Shown: piece by piece, positions 11,851-25,015 of the stretch
How positions within the stretch are numbered: position 1 is the stretch's first letter
Layout of the letters: every line of letters starts with the position of its first letter
The notes under the pieces: generated by a model
What the model was told of the DNA's origin: nothing
The model's database searches: none
Seen by the model: the letters and a program-made list of their open reading frames with translations, nothing else
Assembly: GCA_965153455.1 (NCBI GenBank)
Contig: OZ234498.1
Span: 9,486,001-9,550,000, forward strand
Direction of reading: 5' to 3'
Origin: Sphagnum compactum
Lineage: Eukaryota > Bryophyta > Sphagnopsida > Sphagnales
DNA length: 64,000 nt
Translations under genes and position numbers: made by a program

Positions 11851-13698
11851 TTGGGTGCAAAATCATATTTTGTGCCCCATTGGAATGCAATGTAAAAAAT
11901 TTGGGTCATCTTTTGCATCTGTGGTTCATGTATCTCTAGAACATACACCACCATGGTAATTCAAGAACTTTACAAATAACTTTAATATCTTGAACAAGCT
12001 TGCAAAACATTCAAAGCAAGGAATTAAGTTCATTCACAATATTTTTAATTAGTTACCAACATTGTCCCCAACATATTAGTGTGTCCCACAACACAAAATC
12101 TCTTGAATCTATTTGTTAGTTCAATGTAATGCCCTTGCCCATTGAAACTCCAAATTGAGAAAAATCCATCGCTCTTCCTTTTTTGTTTCATTTCTCTTAT
12201 GTTCCCAAATGGTTCCCAATAATTCATCATTGTTTATGCCAAATCTCAAAATTGTAGGAGAAATGGGCTAAGCAGATATGCCTGAAAAAAGATGGGCTAA
12301 AATAGATATATTATTAATTTATTTCAATATAGATAACATAGACATAAAAAAAACACTTGTTAATTTGCCTTTTCAACATGGACATGAAAATGCACATGCT
12401 AATTTGCCCTTTTATATTAATGTAATTTAAATGTCATGTGGTGCACATTATTAGTGATATCTAGAAATCTAACAACCAATAATGTGTATTTTATAGTCAT
12501 TTGTTGACAAAATAAATTTTTCTCCAATCCATGCAATTCTTGGTGCGTTACAAAGTCATTACTATGATCTTTCTCATGCACTAAATACCAACTATATTGG
12601 GCAAAATCAAATTGTTTGTTAAAATGATTCAAAATTCCACATTGTAAAATTTCTTTCAAATATTCAATTTTACATATTGACAAATGCCAACAACACCACA
12701 TCAATGGCATTAAATTCCATACTAACAATTCAATGGGCAATACAAATTGGATGGTCCATTTCAAAAGTCCAAACCATGGTGAATCAACAACTGGCCTTTG
12801 AAGGACAATGTCCAAAGTGTGGTTTGGGGAGTATTTGAATTGGCAATTTGGGATAACATGTGATATGAAGAGTTTGGATGTGCTTGAGCATGTCAATAGA
12901 AGCTTCAACAAAATGGTGGTAAAGCACACAAATTATAAATTGTGCCTCAACTTGTGGATTTCTCCATAGATTCAAAGGTGTTGGGCAACAAGATACATGG
13001 CAGACCATGGTGAGTTATGTTCAATAAAATTGTTGCAATTCTTCTTATTAAAGTATACTCATTCTCAGAGACACTAAACAAAAGATTCAAAGCAAGTTCA
13101 AAACTTAAAAGGACTTATAAGTTGTAAAATTCAAATGTTCATTGTTAGGTTCAAGCAAGTGCAAGTTATGAAAATTCAAAAAAAGTTCATAGTGGCAAAT
13201 TCCATATCCCATATCTTCCAAATTGAAAGATGAATTCAATCTCATATGAATGTTTTTAATTATGCACCATGAGTCCAAATCATACTACAATATGTGATAC
13301 ACTAAGTGCCGGTGCTCTACTTTCCCATGTAGGGGCCTTGGACCCCTCACCTTCGTGTCGCTTTGTATTTGATCACTCTTTTACTACCCCCATTGCCTCT
13401 TTCAACCTAAAGCTAGGCTAATGCCAAAACTCTTATCTTTGGCCAAATCTATCAACCAAGAAGTGGTGGAATCCAAGTGTAGTGGAAGCATGAACTAGTG
13501 GCTCATTGATAAGTGTAGATTTTGCCAGAATTTGCTCCCGAGGGTAGGCTATGTCCCCAAGAAGATCATAGATGCCAGAAATAATTTTTGCTTGAATTAG
13601 GCTAGAACCTCTAGATAGTAATCTAGAACTCTTGATAAGGGCAAAGATTTGAAACTATTCTTCAAGCACACTTCCCCAAAGAATACATCCATGTTGAA
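11851..13698. other. Intergenic; one unexplained 170-codon minus-strand frame
   Basis: The minus strand has an open frame of 170 codons at 12,929-12,417 and an overlapping 74-codon frame at 13,008-12,784. I recognise no domain in either. The longer one is hydrophobic and rich in Leu, Cys and His, with codon use like its AT-rich surroundings. No start context or splice extension stands out. It may be chance or a transposon relic. Confidence 0.4.
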
Positions 13699-13774
13699 CC
13701 CTTCTTATCATTGATAAGGAAGAATTGTGCTTGAGTCCCTTCTTATCATTGATAAGGAAGAATTGTTCTTGACT
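13699..13774. repeat. Two-copy 38-bp tandem repeat containing a palindrome
   Basis: Units 13699-13736 and 13737-13774 both start CCCTTCTTATCATTGATAAG and differ at two positions. Each contains the short inverted repeat CTTATCA..TGATAAG. A third partial TTGATAAGG word follows near 13,780. Confidence 0.8.
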
Positions 13775-16700
13775 CCCTCCTTGATAAGGGCAAATCTCTT
13801 CAAGCTTCACCACATGGGCATTGGGGACTAGTTCCACAACTGATACCTACCCAGTTTCACTTATTTTATTGCTACACTTAAATTGGGGATGAAATAGGAT
13901 TATTGGGTCAAACTAGGGCCGAAAGACAGGGTGACTTTAAGGATAACTGTAATGTGCAGGAAGGATTATTGTTTTATCATCCTAGAACTTTCTTAATTAG
14001 TCTATAACTCATCACCTCTCGACTTGGCAAATTCTTTGCCCAATATTTATTGTTAAATATTGGTTTTTTTTTATTGTAATGGTTTATTCATTGTTGGAGA
14101 TCAGTTCAAGGTGAATAGGGTTCCAACTTTTTGGTGCTTGCGGAGTTTATCCTAAGGTTATTATTCTAGAGTTTCATCTTCATGTTTTGAGATTTTAGAA
14201 CATGCAAATTTTATAAAAAAATTACAATGTTGAGTTGAAGCCAAGTTTTGATATTGTTAAGTGCCGATCTAGAAATGCACCACAATCATTCCTACAAATT
14301 GTAGTCTCAATCAGAGATTATTGAATCGACAACCGACCTTCAGCACTTCTTTTGCCAAATGTTTATGTATATTAGAAAATGAGGTTTGACAATTTAAATT
14401 AAAATTTTTCAGAATTTCAACAGTCCAGGATTTTAAGTATGCAAAATGCATCTTGTCTTGTGCATTTGTAATAATAACCTAATGGTTTTCAATTTTCAAC
14501 AATTTCAACAAATATAACTAAAAAATATTTAATTTCTTGAGCTAGACCTTTGGCAAAATTGTTTTGTGTCAAAAACATCAGTTGTCGTAGGTATGATAAT
14601 CAGAAGGAATTTCAATAAAATTATGAAAGTGTTCATTAAAGGATTTACATTGATGTAATGGCCTTTCCCATTTTACTATAATTTGGAATCAGACTAAAAC
14701 ATGATACTTCTAACCACTTAAATAAAGTTTCATGCATGCATGTCTCTGCGAATATAATTGGGGGAAACCCAAGAGAGAAAAGGTATGGGTCCAGAACTCA
14801 GTTCCATATGGAGCTTTAACTGTATGCGAAGAATCCGTACTGATCTTCCTTATTAAGTGGCTGATGGGTGACTTTGTTAATCCTTCAAATACAGCTTCCG
14901 AATCTCCACACAATGATGGTGGACAAAAGGTTTGCATTGTTTTTAAGTTACTATCTTTTAAGAAATGGTTTCAGGTCGGACTTTGTGAGGTGTGCAATGC
15001 ACAAAGTACAATGGAAGAAGCATGGTATGAAGTATGTTGAAAGCTCCCAAATTGGTGGATATGCCATGCACCAACATTCCAGGAACCTTTGGAGAGTGTG
15101 TCATGGGTGGTGGGTTTGATTCTAAAAGAGTCCAGGCTCCAGAGATAGGTCAAAAAAGACAGGCTCTCTAGAGATAGGTAAAAAAAAATAGGCTCTAGAG
15201 ATATGTACATTTTTAAAAGGCTTCCTAACTGAATGCCCAACTTGGTGCCTTGAGTGAACCAATACCTACACTCCTACTACCATGGCAAAAACCAGAAGTA
15301 TTTTGGGTTGCTTCTAAATGTTAGAACTGTTTGTTTGCAAAGACTAAATCCTGAGTTCAGATTCAACATTTTCTTGGTGTTGGGTAAGGCCTGAGGTCGG
15401 GGGCATTACCAGAAGAGAATCCTCTGTGACCCGTGTGAGGCAAGCTTAATCAAGGGACCTTACAAAACATTCAGACTTGCCAAAACTTTTGAAATGGGTG
15501 AGATGATCCAAGAAATCTCAAGGCAGATCAATTTACAAGGCTAAAAACTGGAAGATCACTGCAGAAAAATTGGAGATACCTTGCCAAAAAACCAAACAAA
15601 AGATACCTTCCCTACAATGAAAGACATTTCTTGAAAATGGTAAGGCCCTGGCATTTCTGGGCAGGTCAAATTCCACTTTAGAACATGCCACCCAAATACA
15701 CTAGCAAATTAATTCTCATCAGATCTTTAATGGCATATAACTTCTGAAAGGCTGACTCGGGACTAAAGTCTTTGGCATCTTCTGTAATAATTTATTAGCT
15801 ATCCTAGAATTGAAGGATATATTTTGAAAGACTTGTTGGCTTTAGATAGCCAAAGTGCATGATTTTTCTTGATACCAAATTACAAAATACCAAATTGTAT
15901 TACAAATGTAAGCACTTATAATATAGGAGAAGGGTCTATTAGGAGACCTTTTTCCTATGTAAAAGGTCGCAGTGATAGGGACACTGTATAGGGATAGCAT
16001 TGCAATGACAGAAACAATAAGGAAGGATATATTGATGGATAATTTTCAGCTGGTGAAAATCACTTTGACAAATTGGATAGTATCTTTTGGATTGTATTTT
16101 TTGGTTTGTGTGAGTTATTATTCTTGTGACATCATTGTGATGTCAAGGAACACGATTTCTTCAACGCAACAAGGGACCAACATATACAAAGAAAAAAAAT
16201 GTGCTGATGCTTTATGATTATGAAATGCTCCGTTCTGAATGAAAATCACATATAACACATTGAAAAAAGAGGGGGCCAAAAGTTAGTGGACCAAAGTTCA
16301 ATACCGTAACCTTTTACTTTATCCATGAAGTTGTGCACATGATGAAGCAAGCATGTGAGGGCCATAGTGAACCATACACCTTTACACTTGATGGCCCAAA
16401 ACACTTACACAACACTCTGTAAGAGCATGCATGCCAAGCGGAGTCGGTAAATTGGCCTTTTCAGTTATAATTTGTATGAGGATTTATAATATTAAATGGT
16501 GTAAAACTCCTGTGGGCTCATAAATATGCCCATGTTAGCAGGAGTTTCCAACAAGGTAAGTAAAAGAAAATGAGTATCCTATAATGATCAGCCCAGGTGA
16601 TACAATTTGAAGAGTCTATACTGCATGGAGTCTATGTTGTTTGCAAGTTTTATGGGTGAGTTCTGAGGATGTAGGAAGAATTAACATGCTCCTTGCATGT

Positions 16701-17626
16701 GTTGAATATTGGTGAAGGTTGATATCGAGGCTGTCAGTGGGCATGCTCTAAGTGGATTTGACAATCAGATTACTACACTTGTATATATATATATATATAC
16801 ACAATGGGCAACAGAAAGTTTAAAGAATTGAATGGGAATGATCTTCACTTACAATGTTTTCCATGCCATATATAGGACTATTTACACTTATACAACACTG
16901 GTACTAATCATGCAGGAATCATGTGACCCGACATGCACCATTGTGCACTGTGCAGGATGGATGGGGTGTAAATATGAAATATACTTCTTCATTGTATTCC
17001 TGCCCCATGGCTTAGCACAGTCATTAGCTTTGTACTAACCCACCCAGGATTATGTTGACCCAGCACCCGCTGGCGCACCATTCAGGCACACACGGATGCA
17101 CATAGAAACCATATTCTTGGAATATGATTAAGCAATATGGGGTTGAAAGAGTCTTCTTCTCTCATTGCTTGTGAGATCATCTTTGTCATTCTTATGCTCA
17201 CACCACGAGCACTTTTGTGTAGGGTAGATAGGGCAGCAGGAACCAAGGTGGGGGCATTCCTGAAATAAGGGGCCTAAGAGGAGGCTGTAGTCAAATCTGG
17301 CCCCACAGCTTCAGGTACATTCTCCACCCACAGGCCTTACGCTTCATAAAGCATGAGGAGGTGAACATTGTCATAATCCTAAATATAGGTCAATCATGAG
17401 ATGCTAGGCGTGAGAGGCCACTTAGGCCTACATGAGGCCTCAAGTTGGTGTATGAAACCTCTTGTAGGCATAAGGTGGCTCTTGTTTTTGAAGAAGCATC
17501 ATTCATCCCAATACAACCCTTTTTCCTCCTATACCATAGTGGAAACAACTTTGGCCAAGTGGGGCAATTTTCTCGTGTTCCCACTACTTAAGGGGACGCA
17601 ACTCATGACGCAACTCATGACAAATT
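13775..17626. other. Intergenic with small repeats, no gene recognised
   Basis: The stretch holds three short direct repeats of about 30 bp at 15,125-15,205 (AGGCTCYAGAGATAGGT words separated by A-runs). It also has a short (TA)n tract near 16,781-16,798. Composition is somewhat less AT-rich at 14,700-17,600, but no domain, plausible exon chain or RNA gene could be supported. Confidence 0.5.
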
Positions 17627-17830
17627 ATTTTATGCTCGATAGTCGACAAAACTACTCATGATGACATTTTTTGATGCACAATTCTTGCACAAGTAAAGGC
17701 GGGAATGATGCTTTGGATGGTGGTACATATTTTATGCTCGATAGTCGACAAAACTACTCATGATGACATTCTTCGATGCACAATTCTTGCACAAGTAAAG
17801 GCGGGAATGATGCTTTGGATGGTGGTACAT
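17627..17830. repeat. Near-perfect tandem duplication of 102 bp
   Basis: Units 17627-17728 and 17729-17830 start ATTTTATGCTCGATAGTCGA and end GGATGGTGGTACAT. They differ at only about two positions near ACATTYTTYGATG. The high identity implies a recent event. Confidence 0.9.
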
Positions 17831-19550
17831 TGGAATCGGTATTGGAATTTGAGAATGTGACCAAAGAAGATCTCATCAAAACCTCTTTCTAGGGACTTAT
17901 TTCACAATATGCATTTAATTACAATTATTGTATATGGTGTGGGGCCCTTGGTGGCATGGGCCCCATGCCATATGAAAATTCTCACTTTGATTCAATCCTC
18001 AAAAGCTGCATTTACCTTCTCTTGCAAGATCTATTCGATCCTGACATCCTCCAAATCTAACACGTTTTATTGTACTTGTTATCTTCTATATATGGTTTAT
18101 GAATTTGTCTCCAAGCTTGCAAGAGATGAATGTATTTGGAGAAATTTGGGACGTGTCCTCCATATAGCCAATATGGATACAAATGAGCTCACATCACATT
18201 GCATGGGGGAAACCCAGCATAATCCCAACTAAACATTCCCTCATTGACAATTTTTCTTTTTCTTTTTGTTGACCAATGTCATGTTTCTAAGTTCATTAGG
18301 CTATTTATTCAAATTTGGTCTTTAACCTTTAAATTTGACATTCATATGCCCATTCCATTCATGTTCACAATTAATCATCCAATTCATAGTTTTCTTTTCT
18401 TTTGCTTTTTCTTTTGGGAGTGGGGGGATACATTTTACCACATGCAACCCATATGTTACATCTTCATTCGTCCAACAAAGTATGATGGTGAAAGTTTGGA
18501 AACTGGAATATAAGCTACAAGCGGTAATAGTACCTTTTCGTTTGGTGAAAGAACTATGACAAACTAGCACAAAGCATAAGGATAAACAAAAACAAAAAAA
18601 CACGACTTTATAAAGTACAAGAATAAAATAACTTGATAACAAAACAATATGAAAGAATCTAATCACAATAATATGTGTGTATTTTATGCATGAAGATAAA
18701 TTCACAAACAACAAAAAGGTTAAGTTGTACTCTAAATTGACCTTGGTTATACTAAGGGTAAATGGGTTATACCACATACATTCATACTTAAAGAGGAAAA
18801 CTTGCTAAAAGCTCCCTTGAAACTTTCCATATAAAGACTTATTATGCAAATAGTTTTTGAAAAAGCCTTGCCTACATATCCAAGTGAATTTTTAAAATTG
18901 GGAAATTTTTTTAATACGTGGATTGTGAATGGGAAAAATTTCTAGTTGCTTTCTTAAAAATGGATTTTTTTTGGTTCAAAATTTAGATATGGATGTGGAT
19001 GTTCTCTTTTCCATGTAATTCATGAGTTGTATGGGGCCAACATAATGATCACAATAACCATTTACACATGATGTGTTCACCTTTTTTGTTGGGATTGGGT
19101 ATACATTAAACACTAATACTTGCTTGTATTGTTATTTTCTTATGTCTTCACAATATATCCAAAAACACCATATCTTCCCAACATTGGTGTAATGAGTGCA
19201 TATAAATTGTGAATTTAACCTCAAAAAATTTCAACATAAAATGAAACTAAGCCCCAACAACACAAGATACTAAAACAAAACAAACACAACGTCAAGCTCA
19301 AGTTTTAATTGAACATAATTCCAAGAAAGGACCATGAAGTTCATTGCATGATCATAAACTAGATAATAGAAGAATTAAAAGTTAGATCATACATCAAAAT
19401 GGTATTATCAAAATGAAAATGAAATGTTGTACACATGTCCATATTGCATGTGTTAGATGTTTGGATGAATGTCATTCATGAATCATGAACATAACAAATG
19501 GGGTTGATGTGTACATGATTATATGAATATTAACATATGGGGTGAAAACA
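17831..19550. other. AT-rich intergenic, no gene recognised
   Basis: Overlapping chance frames occur on both strands, for example 17,909-18,232 (+) and 18,777-18,322 (-, hydrophobic and low complexity). No family motif is visible. Confidence 0.55.
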
Positions 19551-20184
19551 TGCAAGGGTCCAAGTACGGTCGGGGTACCCAAAAGGACTGTCTCATTTAA
19601 TATATAATGGACCCCTTCATTTGAACATGTTATTGAAACTTAATAGCACATTCATATTGAAAGTTTTTTTTATTAATACATACATTATTAAGGTACTATT
19701 TTATGCATAGAACTTCAATTTTGAACAAGTTAAAAAATTCCTAACAAGTTTTTAAAAACTTTGCAAGACTTTGTTTCGTCAGAAAAAAAAGTTCAAGCAC
19801 CCATAAGGGATGTCTAAATAAATTATTTTGCCTCAAGATTTTTACCACAAACACATTAATTGCTAATGTATATAAAATGTTCAAGTGTGACAAGAACCAA
19901 GTGCCCTATTGTGATGTACAAAAAAAAATTTCTGGGAATTTAGGCCATTGATAAAATATGGTCCACATTCAATAAATTTTATTATTCTTACATTCATAAA
20001 TGAAAAAAAATAAATTTAGATGCCCATATAAAATTTGGAGAAAATTTATTTCTTTTGACATGAGGAAGAAAAGGGAAATTCAAAATAGGTCATAGGTTTT
20101 ATGAAGATAAAGGTGAATTTGGGAGTCTTAGGAGTGAGTTCTTCTATTTCAAATGGGGTACCCCAACCGTACTTGGACCTGCAA
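19551..20184. mobile_element. MITE-like non-autonomous DNA transposon with terminal inverted repeats
   Basis: The 24-bp segment 19557-19580 (starting GGTCCAAGTACGG) is the inverse complement of 20156-20179 with one mismatch. Both arms contain the palindrome GGTACC at their inner end. The pair is flanked directly by TGCAA at 19551-19555 and 20180-20184, as expected for a 5-bp target-site duplication, with one extra G on the left. The interior (about 575 bp) is AT-rich and has no transposase frame, so it would need an enzyme supplied from elsewhere. The superfamily cannot be fixed from this copy. Confidence 0.7.
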
Positions 20185-21282
20185 AGTAAATCACTTGGTG
20201 ATCCCTACCAACAAATAAAAGTAAATATGGAATTTTTTGTATTTTAAGCATTTTAAATTTTGGGATATACCTACCATATTAAAATAACCCATATATTTTC
20301 ATTTAAAATATATTTTATTATTTTCAATTACTTATGTATTTATCACAAGTTTATTAATTTGGTTGATATTGCACTCTTTTCCAAAAAAAAATTCAAATGA
20401 AGTTTTTTTAAATTTTTGACCCACTTTGCACCTTGATACACATTTTTTGGAACTTAAATTTTTGGATTATCACAATGTGAAGCCCTTCATAAACAATCTT
20501 TTTAATAAACTCATAATATGGCACCTAAAACATATTTTTTGATATGATAGTAAAATGCAAACCATGTGTTTAACTTGTTAAATAATGCTCCAAATCTTTT
20601 CAAAATGTAGTGTATGAATGGAATTTATAAATTGGAATTTTAAAACCTATTTTCAATCTACATTTCGCAATTTAGACAACATGATAGTTTTTGCAAAATA
20701 AGTTGAAAGTAGGTTAAAAGAAGGTTGATGCAAAATTTGAAACTTTAAAAAACAATTAGCATATCACATTTGATGCCTTCATGTAGTTCAAAAGGTTAGT
20801 TTCATATAATGTTACCTATTTTTTAATCCATTCATTATAAGATTTTTTTTAAAAATTGCAAAAACCATTTTTTTGTAATACTTTTACATGTTTTCACATA
20901 TGTTTAAGCTTTATATTATTTGATAAATGCACCCCATGGTTGATTATATAAAACACCTTTCACACCTACTATTAAACCAATGTTAAGGAATTGGGAAAAA
21001 TGAACATTCAAACATAAAATGTTATGTATAAGAATTAATGAGGTGGCATCCTAGGTGTCATTAAATGTTAGCACATTATTAAAGTGGATGCTACAAATTA
21101 CTATTTCTTTTTAAAAACAAAATTTGCAATGTAAAAATCTAACATTATGTATAAGGCCTAATTTTGAGCCTATAAGTTGATGTTATAATGCGAGCATTTT
21201 GGTCTCCTCCCCAATCATCATCAACATAATGTTTACTCTCTTCCCCCACCACTATTAGTCCGTCATTGGTGTTGCTTCTATG
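20185..21282. other. AT-rich intergenic, nothing recognised
   Basis: Very AT-rich sequence with long T and A runs. No frame above about 60 codons carries a recognisable motif. Confidence 0.6.
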
Positions 21283-21286
21283 TGCA

Positions 21287-21778
21287 TGTAATTTGATGTA
21301 ATTACACAATTATTTAGGTAATTGTTTAAAGGGGTAAGTTGACTGGTAGGATTCTATAATTTGGTCATGGTGCATTGACTTTCACATATTAATTTATGTG
21401 GAAGTCATGTGCACCATGTGATTATGTTTCCTTGTGATTAATTGTGAAATCACATGGGGGGACCATGTGATTTTGTTTCCTTGTGATTAATTATGGAATC
21501 ACATGGGGAACCATGTGGTGGATAAACTTTAGGAAGTTTCTTGACTAGTTTCCTTTTGGTTGATATATAAGTGGGTGTTTGTGACCTTGAAAAACACTTT
21601 CACTTGTACAAAGTTATTATATGAATACAAAGTTTGTTAGAATTGAAGTTTTGGTTTTTGAAAGGCTTTTGGTTTTGAATGGTTTTGGTGTTGTTTGTGT
21701 TTAGTTCATGGTAGGAGAATGGTGAGGCTATGTAGTAATCATACATAATTTCGGTTCCAAACCTGTTCGTGTTGTACA
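21287..21778 (+). repeat. 5' LTR of the gypsy element
   Basis: Matches 28483-28998 over nearly its whole length. It differs by an internal tandem duplication of 48-49 bp (units starting CCATGTGATT at 21414 and 21463) and by lacking about 62 bp that the 3' LTR carries at about 28886-28948. Point differences are scattered throughout. Confidence 0.93.
21564..21570 (+). promoter_or_regulatory. TATA box in the 5' LTR
   Basis: TATATAA sits about two-thirds of the way into the LTR, as expected for the U3 promoter, and is conserved in the 3' LTR at 28723-28729. Confidence 0.6.
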
Positions 21779-21784
21779 TCTTTT

Positions 21785-21801
21785 TGGTTCCGTTGCCGGG
21801 A
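21785..21801 (+). other. tRNA primer-binding site of the gypsy element
   Basis: TGGTTCCGTTGCCGGGA lies 6 bp after the LTR end TACA. It resembles the TGGCGCCGTTGCCGGGG-type primer sites of plant gypsy elements. The exact primer tRNA cannot be named without an alignment. Confidence 0.6.
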
Positions 21802-23791
21802 CCCGAGTTTATGTTCTTTGTGTTGTGGAACTTGATTCTATTGCTGAAAGTTTGGTAGGAAGAAAAAAGGAAAAGGAAAAAAAAGAACAATTTTTATTTT
21901 TTTTGGTTTTAAAACGAGAGATGCAAGGTGACTTATTTATCCCTGAATCACAGACAGATTTGACACATGGGTGGAGGAGATTTAGCTTGTGGCAATGGAG
22001 ATCATAAAAGGCAAACCAAGCCAAGTTTGGTGCACGATTGGGCGCGTAAAGCAGCATCATGAAGACCATAAACATGAGTCATTCTCTTTGACACCAAGCT
22101 TGCTTTTGAATATTACTTGTAATCCTATGCATGAACTAGAGTTGGATTTGTGGGAATCTGAGAAGATTCGCAAAGGAAAGTTGCAGGCAAGAAAGGAAAA
22201 GAAGATGGCACGTGTTAAGCCATATGAGAAAATGTAAATATAAGTTTATAAAAGATAGTGAATGTTCTTGAGTAAGCTCATGTTGTTTAGACCTTGTTGA
22301 AACCTTTAAACTTTTTTTATAAAAAGTGTTATAGGTTGTTGAAAGAAATAAAAAGAATATATGTTTTATTTCTAGGATTAGTGTTTTAGTGAAAACATTA
22401 ACGTCAACGTTAGGAGAGGTTTCTAACTCCTTTGGTAAATAGTTTCCTGAAGACATGCAACAAACCCCATCATTGACATTAGGAATTGTTAGCCAAGATC
22501 ACCTGTTGAAAAATGACGCGCTCCTTGGTCCCGGGGTGAACCCACTTGAGGGTTCACCAATGTGAAGTTGCGGAAAGTTGGGATCGAAGGGCACGCTCCC
22601 GACTTCCAACTCTAGAATGGGGTAGAGGGTCGAGTTGGAAGCCTCGGGATTAAACTAGGAAGAGGGACTAGCTTAGCTTGTGTGAATCTGCATCCAAAAA
22701 CCAACCACGGAAGGTTAGTTTAGCATTTGGGACACCCTCGGGTGTTGGGACAAGCCACGGGCATTTGGACACACAAGACTCACCACGGGCCGGACTCGGG
22801 GGAAGCCACCACCTTCCCCCTTATAGTATTCTCTGCAGCTCGCTACGGAGGCTACATCCAAATGGCACATTTTCTTGGGACTCCCGAAATGGAGTCCCGA
22901 AATTGTCCTGGCGGGACTCTCAGAACTTTGAACGGCCATAACTCCCGACTCCGGAGTCCGATCGCAACGAGGTTTAAACCAAAGTTGTAGCCCTTGTTGA
23001 GATCTTTCCAACGCCATGTCGCACTCCCTCAGGCGACGTCGGGAAAGGGTCGATTCCCGACTTTTAGTGGTCGGGAGTCAAACTGCCAGTTTGATTCCCG
23101 GCCCTTCTTTTGCCCATAACTTGGGCTGTAAATGTTCGAATGGCCAATGCGAGGCCATTTTCGATATCTACATTTCAAGACCTTTTCAATGACACCAAGA
23201 ACACCCCAATGCAAGGTGTTTTGAGCCTTGCTGTCGAGCTCTAAACATTCGGGAGTCCCAGAGGACTCTAAACCTCCAACTTTTCCAAGTGTTGGGCTTC
23301 ACCCCCACACTTGGCCAAAGTGGGGTTGCGACAAAAAACCTTTAGAAGAGTTTGGGACTGTAGGTGAACCGAGTGTGGTAGTATCACAACTACACTACGT
23401 AGATGACGGAAGGAATCTGGGCCTCAACCTGACCCAGAACCTGCAAGGCAACGCCAAAGGACAATCACACAAGAATAACATTTACTCATCTGGCTTAGGA
23501 AGAAGGATGCGACTCCAAATATGCCAGAACCAATAACTTACATGTCATGTGGACTGGAGGCGTCATTGATACTCGTGATGGTCATGATCTTGTAAATGTT
23601 GTCTTTCAATCCAGGCATTTAAATAAGATGATTGTAGGATTAGAAATGTCTAGTCCTTTTAGAGATTTACATCGAAAAGATAAGGAGAATTTTATTATGA
23701 GTGCAAATAAGGCCATTGGGAATTTCCTTATTCATGAGGAAAGGTTGTAAAAGCTAAGTGATAGTTGGTTAAAAAAATTAATTAGTTTAGT
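21802..23791 (+). other. Untranslated leader of the gypsy element, with a GC-rich block
   Basis: About 2 kb separate the primer site from gag. From about 22,500 to 23,570 the composition is clearly more GC-rich than any other intergenic stretch here, with repeated CGGGAGTC/GACTCCCGA words and GGCCATAACT segments. A 67-codon frame at 23547-23750 shows no recognised domain. The block could be an element-specific leader or a nested insertion. Confidence 0.6.
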
Positions 23792-24982
23792 GTGTTTTTT
23801 TTTAGAGACAAAATAAAAATCGATATGGTTATTCCAGTTTTTAGGGGAAGTAAGGGTGAAGACCCTAAAGTATTTTTAAGGGAATATAAACGGGCTTGCA
23901 TTGGTACGAAGCTTAGAATAGCTGCGAAATGGTTTATTTTTTTTCCTGAATTCTTAGAGGGTACGGCATCACATTGGTTTGAACGACAGACGGAAGAATT
24001 GAAGGGATCATGGATTAACATAACTAAGGCCTTAGTGAAGGAGTTTTCTGTAAAGAATGTCTACCAAAATTTAATACTTGCACTAAGTCAACTAAAGCAG
24101 AGGGCTTTAGAGTTAGTAAGAGAGTATAAGGAGAGGACAATGACATTGCAAAATAAACTCCAAATGTGTCTTAGGGCACAGGGTCATGAAGGAACTGATC
24201 CAATTTTTGCGGGAGTCAATGCATTGGTACTAGAACATTTCACCATTGGTCTGTTGTCAAAATTACGACAATAAATGAAATACGAACAAGCGGCGACGTT
24301 CGATGAAGCAGCGGAGGTGGCTGAAAAGAAGGAGGTGAGCATGGAGGAAATTTCACGACCAAATGTGCAATCCATGGTGAAAACAGTTCAATTTTCGACT
24401 GAACCAGAGCTATGGAAGCATCCGGAAGTGAGTTCCCGCATGGAGTCAACTATGGAACAAATGATCAATCAAATGAACCAGTTGAACCTCCATCTGCTGC
24501 AACCAAAGATTAGTAGGAGCAGAAACGTGGAGAGGGACTTGTCAACAATTCAATGTTACAAGTGTCGAGAGATGGGACATTATTCAAGAGAATGTCCAAA
24601 CTTGCCAACCTTGGCTACCAGAGAGAATGCGGGTTCTTTAACTCGAAGGTTTTCTGTAGAGGAGAAAGGCAAAGCTCAAGTGCATTTAATTGAGCCGATA
24701 AATGAAGGGCGAGAAAATGCTTTGATGGGTTTGGAGAAGAGCCTCAAAATCCCTGAGGATGCGATGGATGTCATGGCCCAAACTAAACGACCAGCGGAAG
24801 ACAATACTCATCTTGACGTAAGAGTCAAGAGGTTCAAGGAGATGGCGAGAGCCCCAAAAGAAAAGAAAAAGAATCGAAGGCGGAGGTTTGGCTTCCAAGA
24901 CTTTCCAATTTCTAGAGATTCTAGTCTTTATTCAGTGGTGAAGGATGTGGGATCACAGAAAGTAGACATCACCATCGAATAG
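23792..24982 (+). pseudogene. gag of the gypsy element, interrupted by a stop
   Basis: The first part (to 24274) holds the retrotransposon gag capsid-like region, with WFERQTEELKGSW and LSQLKQRALELVREYKERT motifs. TAA at 24272-24274 breaks it, and the frame then continues without shift to 24982. The second part carries a CCHC zinc knuckle, CYKCREMGHYSREC, at 24554-24595, which in this family binds the element's RNA. The reading frame starts at a non-ATG codon, so the true start is unclear. Confidence 0.85.
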
Positions 24983-25015
24983 TTGGTGGCAATGGTGCCG
25001 TGAGCTCGAAGGGAG

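Noticed and set aside
12417-12929. 170-codon minus-strand frame
   Set aside because: No recognised motif, codon use equal to background and no splice continuation. Noted as unexplained rather than called a gene.
18322-18777. 151-codon hydrophobic minus-strand frame
   Set aside because: Hydrophobicity follows from T-rich composition; no family motif, and overlapping frames on the other strand are equally long.
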